Of a stretch of DNA of 64,000 nt, positions 60,297 through 64,000 are shown piece after piece. The position numbers and the translations under genes are program-made. Location of the stretch: the NCBI GenBank assembly GCA_963802745.1, contig CAWDKL010000065.1, positions 62,001 through 126,000 of the forward strand, read 5' to 3'. Below the pieces are notes generated by a model. The model ran no database searches. It was not told the origin of the DNA and saw only the letters and a list, made by a program, of their open reading frames with translations. How positions within the stretch are numbered: position 1 is the stretch's first letter; every line of letters starts with the position of its first letter. The DNA is from JAJPKK01 sp963802745. GTDB lineage: Bacteria > Pseudomonadota > Alphaproteobacteria > Rhizobiales > Xanthobacteraceae.

Positions 60297-60632
60297 TAAA
60301 AGTGATTCCGGCGGAAGAGCTGTTTGCGGAGTGGCGCAAGGATCCGGAATATGTGGCCGCCTATGATACGCTTGGCGGATCAATTCGCCCTCGCCGAGGC
60401 GCTGATCAATGCGCGCGGCGAGGCCGGCATGACGCAGGAGCAGGTGGCGCAAGCGATGGGAACCACGCAGGCCGCGATCGCCCGTCTGGAAAGCGGCCGG
60501 ACGATGCCGTCGACGTGCACGCTGGAGCGCTTCGCCAAGGCGACGAAGACGCACCTGCGCATCAGCTTCGAGCCGGAGAAGAAAGCTGCCACGAAGGCTC
60601 CCAAGCCGGTGACCTTCAAGGTAACGGCGTGA
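60293..60632 (+). CDS. XRE-family (HigA-like) antitoxin, one-base frameshift
   Basis: The first frame gives MIKVIPAEELFAEWRKDPEY and VAAYDTL. The next frame continues DQFALAEALINARGEAGMTQ, EQVAQAMGTTQAAIARLESG and RTMPSTCTLERFAKATKTHL. One extra G at about 60372-60374 separates them; removing it yields a normal HigA-like protein of about 112 residues with the helix-turn-helix in the middle. Its partner toxin upstream is only a remnant. Decay of the locus or a sequence error would both explain the shift. Confidence 0.8.
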
Positions 60633-61015
60633 TGCGCACCGCCAAGGTCAGTCCATCGATACCCGCGCATAGCCGTAGATCATGGGACCTAGCCCGGATT
60701 AGGCGACCGCGAAGCGGCGGTCCCTGCTTGGTAGGTACTCACGTGCGCTTTTTTCGTAATAGGTGTAATCGTCTTTATGCTCTCCCCTCGGGTCATCAAA
60801 GTTTGAGCGAAGATCTCCAAAAAACAGCGCCGATGCCGCCCTTGTTTATTCGATTTGAGTTATTAAAATTCGTAAAAAAGCATCGTTTATGAAGAATGGG
60901 CGATCCTATGGGCCTCCTTGGTAGTTCCGAGATGGTTACAGAGATCAAGTCTTTCGTTATTGTTTTTGTCAAAGCCATATCCTAGTATATAGACATATTT
61001 TAATTCGGCTAGCCG
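60633..61015. other. AT-rich intergenic segment
   Basis: No gene is supported here. From about 60735 the DNA is markedly richer in A and T than the rest of the window, with runs such as GTTATTAAAATTCGTAAAAAAG. This suggests foreign DNA or a relic. Short open frames in it show no family resemblance. Confidence 0.5.
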
Positions 61016-61182
61016 CGTAGGGTGGGCAAAATCGCACTGCCCTGCGCAAGACTTCGCGCCGACGCCCGTTGCGATTTTGCCCACGCAGTTACACCGCCCC
61101 CCGTTGGCCGCGCGGACAAAATCGCTGCCGATCCGGGCGTCGTCTTCACCACCGATGCATGGCGATTTCGCCCCACCCTACG
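61016..61182. repeat. Palindromic element, CGTAGGG family, copy 2
   Basis: CGTAGGGTGGGCAAAATCGC at the left end is inverted as GGCGATTTCGCCCCACCCTACG at the right end. An additional internal copy of the arm, GCGATTTTGCCCAC, lies at 61071-61084. The element is non-coding. The remaining bases to 61255 show nothing. Confidence 0.65.
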
Positions 61183-61255
61183 TGCGGCCTCCGGACGACC
61201 TCTCAGTCGCGCACGCAACTATACCGCTGGCCGCTTCCTTGCCATGCGAGCCACA

Positions 61256-62560
61256 TTACTTCTCGACAGTAACATCAATGCGAGTACGTCCTCTTGGGTC
61301 GCCCTTGGGCAACAAAGTTTGTTTTACCAGGTATTTAATAGACTTCCCACATCGATTAACAGTCCAACGCTCTACCACCGTGCCGGTATTTTTTTGCACT
61401 TTGATCATCTCCGTATTGATGATGCTTCTAGGTTCTGAACAATCCGCTGTGGCGGGGTATTCAAATCGGTTGAGATGACGTATAATATCTTGTTTAAGTT
61501 CGGCGTCAGCACCCGTACTCCCCGGTATTGTTGCGGCCGGATCGATAGCGTGAGCGTCGGCCTTTTTATAATTGGCCAGCAACTTATCCGTTTCAGCAAT
61601 TTGCTTCGCCTTGGCGTCGTCGGCGTCGGCTCCGGCAGAATCGCCTTTGGCTCGTTTTGCGCCGCCCCGGATAGCGTAGGCATTGGTGTCATTCGGGTTG
61701 AGCCGGATGGCCTGGTCCAAGTACGCAATGGCGCGATCGGGTTGGCCTTTCATAAGGTAGGCGGTGCCCAGGAGGGTGTAAGCCGAGGCGTCATTCGGGT
61801 TGAGGCGAATGGCTTGGTCCAAGTACACAACGGCGGGGTCGGATTGGTGCTTCATCAGGTAGCCGGCACCCCAGCGCAAGAAGGTCCCGGCGTAATTCGG
61901 CTTAAGCCGGATGGCCCGCTGCACGTCTTCAATGGCGCGGTCATATTGGCCCTTGGCATCGTAGGCATCGCCCCTGGCGAAGAAGGCGTCGCCGATATTA
62001 GGGTTGAGCCGGATGGCCTGGTCGAGGTCCTCGATCGCGCGGTCGTATTGGCCCTTGCTCTTGTACGCCGAACCTCGGTTGACGAAGGCCTCGGCAAGAT
62101 TAGGGTTGAGGCCGATGGCTTGGTCCGAGTCCTCAATCGCGCGGTCGAGTTCGTATTTACGAAGGTAGGCACCACCCCGGTTGACGAAGGCCTCGGCGAG
62201 ATCAGGGTTGAGCCGGATCGCTTGGTCCAAGTCCTCAATGGCGCGATCGGGTTGGCCCATGACGCTGTACAACTCGCCCCGATTGAGGAAGGCCTGAACG
62301 AAATTAGGGTTGAGCTGGATGGCTTGATTGAGGTCCTCAATAGCGCGGTCGTGTTGACCGCTACGAACGTAGGCTGTACCCCGGTTGTAGAACGCTATGG
62401 CTAAATCTTGTTGCGTCCGGCGGCCAGACTGGATTATCGCCGTACAAGCGCTGATAGAGGGAACACGGTCGAAGCACTGCTGTTCATCAAGGGTTCGGGC
62501 GGTCGCCGCGCCGTTGAGGCCCGCGATGAGCACAAATAATAGTATCCGAGTGGCCCACAT
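61256..62560 (-). CDS. Exported tetratricopeptide-repeat protein
   Basis: A 434-residue protein with a signal peptide (MWATRILLFVLIAGLNGAAT) and at least seven or eight near-identical 34-residue TPR units (QYDRAIEDLDQAIRLNPNLA, EAFVNRGSAYKSKG). The high similarity among units suggests recent repeat expansion or gene conversion. The C-terminal 110 residues are unrelated, with two cysteines (ADCSEPR and VNRCGKSIKYL) that may form a disulfide. The role is protein binding outside the cytoplasm, by inference. ATG 62560 directly precedes the signal peptide. Confidence 0.9.
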   Translation of the reverse strand: MWATRILLFVLIAGLNGAATARTLDEQQCFDRVPSISACTAIIQSGRRTQQDLAIAFYNRGTAYVRSGQHDRAIEDLNQAIQLNPNFVQAFLNRGELYSVMGQPDRAIEDLDQAIRLNPDLAEAFVNRGGAYLRKYELDRAIEDSDQAIGLNPNLAEAFVNRGSAYKSKGQYDRAIEDLDQAIRLNPNIGDAFFARGDAYDAKGQYDRAIEDVQRAIRLKPNYAGTFLRWGAGYLMKHQSDPAVVYLDQAIRLNPNDASAYTLLGTAYLMKGQPDRAIAYLDQAIRLNPNDTNAYAIRGGAKRAKGDSAGADADDAKAKQIAETDKLLANYKKADAHAIDPAATIPGSTGADAELKQDIIRHLNRFEYPATADCSEPRSIINTEMIKVQKNTGTVVERWTVNRCGKSIKYLVKQTLLPKGDPRGRTRIDVTVEK

Positions 62561-62610
62561 TGCCGGCCCTCCGTTGTCACCATGAAAGCACCATGATGTC
62601 TCTTTATGTT

Positions 62611-62730
62611 TGAGCCCAGATCCTTTTCATTGATTAACATCAAAGCTACGCTGCTATGGATATCTCTTCCCGGCGTCTGAATCGCTTACCCCGCAGCACG
62701 ACCTCACGGGTCACGGCGGATCTGGGCTCA
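62611..62730. repeat. 120-bp segment with 13-bp perfect inverted ends
   Basis: TGAGCCCAGATCC at 62611-62623 is exactly inverted as GGATCTGGGCTCA at 62718-62730. The segment is just upstream of the TPR gene on the minus strand and does not code for protein. It is unlike the CGTAGGG elements. The bases from 62731 to 62980 contain no recognisable gene. Confidence 0.5.
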
Positions 62731-62980
62731 GTTGGCATGAAAAAGAAAGCAGCAGCACCGGCTGCATGGCCTTAAGCAGAAACCTGATTTCGGAGAGAGT
62801 TACGAAGTCCATTTATGCTCGGCTTCGATGTCTACCAGTCTGCCTCGATTTCATTGTGGGACGCTCGCGTTAACCTGACTTCACCAACTGGGAGATAATT
62901 TCGGCTCATGTGAAAAACCTCCCTCGCGATTCCGCCAGCCCCTGATTTATTTTGAGATCGGAACGTGAGTTGCGGGCTCG

Positions 62981-63125
62981 TAGGGTGGGCAAAGGCGCCG
63001 GGTACGACCTCTAACAGGAGTCACGGCACTCTCGCGCCGTGCCCACCGGCGACGTTGAAGGTGGGCACGGCGCACTCGACGGTACCGGTCCGCGCGGCCG
63101 TGCCCGGCGCCTTTGCCCCCCTACG
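62981..63125. repeat. 145-bp palindromic element, CGTAGGG family, copy 3
   Basis: CGTAGGGTGGGCAAAGGCGCC plus GGG at the left is inverted at the right as CCCGGCGCCTTTGCCCCCCTACG with one mismatch. It has the same total length as the copy at 44596-44740. The interior contains further GTGGGCACGGCG/CGCCGTGCCCAC pairs, so the whole element is highly structured. It is non-coding. Confidence 0.7.
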
Positions 63126-63160
63126 ACGTTGACCGGAATTTCGGTTCCGCCTTCAGAGCC

Positions 63161-64000
63161 TCACTTCGCGCCTGTCTTGGCGGCCTCCGCCGCGGTCTTC
63201 TCCGCCAGGCGGGCGCCGGCCAAGATGCTGGCCATGGCGTAGTTGCCTTCGTGGCAGGCATATTCGTAGATCGGATCGGAGCTCTTTTTCATCGGCACGA
63301 TCGCTGTCCACGGCCGCGTCCACATCGACGGATCCTCCACGGTGAACCGATATTCCAGCGTGTCCGGACCGGTGCGGGTGAAACGCTCGACGAGATGCAG
63401 GTTTGCGCTTGAATTCGGCAGGCTGGTCTCGCGCTTGAAGTTGATGGTATCGACCACCAGCGTGTCGCCCTCCCAGTGGGCGCGGGAATCGCCGTTCCAT
63501 CGGCGCACGTTGCCGTGCGGGCGCCCATCGAGCGGGACGATGCGGGCGTCGTGCACCATTTCGGTCAGGATCGCCACGTAGTCGGGCGTCTGGAACACTT
63601 GCACGTTGTTGTTGTAGGCTCCCGGCGTCATCGGGGGGCCAGCATTGAGCCCGACGAGGCAGCGCTCTTGCAGCGGCCGGTCTTCCCAAGAGTCCGCGTG
63701 CGGGTGCCCGAGGTTGGTGTCGAGCCGATCCTGGGCGCGCGCATCCGCCCGCTTTTGCCCCTCCGGCGTCATCGCCGGCAGCCGGCCGTCGGGCGGGTCC
63801 ACGATCAGCGAGGTGCGCCGCGTGCCCACCACCTTGTCGCCGCGGTCGAACCAGAATTCATTGTAGGGCGCCACGCCCACGCCGCCGCCGCCGACATTTT
63901 GCTTCGTCAGGCCGCCGGTTTCCGGATCGATCTTATCCTGATCCAGCCGGTATTTTTCCGCGCGCTCCCAGGCCGCGACTTCCTCGTCGTTGGCGAAGAA
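63161..64000 (-). CDS. Protein of unknown function, C-terminal part
   Basis: The gene runs off the window end; 279 codons are visible. No named domain is recognised. Conserved-looking blocks are VAPYNEFWFDRGDKVVGTRR, TSLIVDPPDGRLP, DRPLQERCLVGLNAGPPMTP, YNNNVQVFQTPDYVAILTEM, HWEGDTLVVDTINFKRET, PDTLEYRFTVEDPSMWTRPW and YACHEGNYAMASILAGAR. I recall similar proteins, often in several paralogues per genome, from soil Acidobacteria and Proteobacteria as exported hypothetical proteins. The signal peptide, if any, lies beyond the window. A CGTAGGG repeat element follows its end. Confidence 0.75.
   Translation of the reverse strand, partial: FFANDEEVAAWERAEKYRLDQDKIDPETGGLTKQNVGGGGVGVAPYNEFWFDRGDKVVGTRRTSLIVDPPDGRLPAMTPEGQKRADARAQDRLDTNLGHPHADSWEDRPLQERCLVGLNAGPPMTPGAYNNNVQVFQTPDYVAILTEMVHDARIVPLDGRPHGNVRRWNGDSRAHWEGDTLVVDTINFKRETSLPNSSANLHLVERFTRTGPDTLEYRFTVEDPSMWTRPWTAIVPMKKSSDPIYEYACHEGNYAMASILAGARLAEKTAAEAAKTGAK

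Noticed and set aside
1753..60632. Programmed +1 frameshifting at the broken genes
   Set aside because: The sites share no slippery motif, stop codon context or stimulatory structure that I can see.
61022..61084. Replication or transfer origin suggested by clustered inverted repeats
   Set aside because: No DnaA-box or iteron array is present, and the same words recur in the other CGTAGGG elements.
1..64000. CRISPR array, prophage or complete insertion sequence
   Set aside because: No regularly spaced direct repeats, integrase, capsid or transposase genes were found; the repeats present are palindromic and dispersed.

Overview
The window comes from a GC-rich alphaproteobacterium, most likely of the Rhizobiales type. 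The evidence is a 14-gene complex I operon with alphaproteobacterial features (long NuoE with a C-terminal helix-hairpin-helix extension), followed by birA, RNase J, methylmalonyl-CoA epimerase, a DUF1467 gene, proS, lolCE and lolD. I recall this gene order, ending with dnaE, as common in that class. Intergenic palindromes resembling repeats common in Bradyrhizobium-like genomes point the same way. No rRNA, tRNA, CRISPR array, phage or intact transposase was recognised.

Layout. 1-4.5 kb: the end of a metallophosphoesterase gene, dprA, a ThDP-dependent enzyme gene and an amidohydrolase gene. 4.6-10 kb: dnaE, a very small membrane-peptide gene and asnS. 10-11 kb: repeat-rich DNA. 11-16.4 kb: three genes for exported proteins (ankyrin repeats, Tat-type DUF1552, cytochrome-like DUF1587/1592/1588/1585) in one orientation behind a recognisable promoter. 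16.9-24 kb: lolD, lolCE, proS, DUF1467, mce, rnj and birA. 24.2-40.5 kb: nuoN to nuoA, all on the minus strand, with three non-nuo genes inside: Uma2-like between nuoD and nuoE, pentapeptide-repeat between nuoF and nuoG, and a small coiled-coil gene between nuoG and nuoH. 40.9-43 kb: a cobW-type metallochaperone GTPase and a WD40 protein. 43-44.6 kb: a graveyard of toxin-antitoxin-like genes with an internal duplication. 45-54.8 kb: an accessory catabolic region with two molybdenum hydroxylases, an exported FMN hydroxy-acid oxidase, a benzoate-CoA-ligase-like enzyme and a TctC-type binding protein. 55-59.3 kb: methyltransferase, membrane protein, ECF sigma factor and Kelch protein. 59.5-64 kb: HepT/MntA, a broken HigBA-type locus, a TPR protein, mobile palindromic repeats and the C-terminal part of an unknown protein.

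Many conserved genes carry one small lesion. Seven genes (ThDP enzyme, dnaE, lolD, nuoN, cobW, CoA ligase, XRE antitoxin) have a single extra base, a DUF1902 gene lacks one base, and proS has one in-frame TAA. Several are normally essential, so most lesions are probably sequence or assembly errors. They are reported one by one because they decide how the proteins must be read. One of them falsely joins dnaE to the downstream amidohydrolase as a 1503-codon frame.

The most interesting biology is the secreted DUF1592/DUF1552/ankyrin module lying between lolD and dnaE, the non-nuo genes inside the complex I operon, a putatively exported FMN oxidase with a CXXCH haem-type motif, a His-rich insertion in NuoL, and two very short genes with strong ribosome binding sites.
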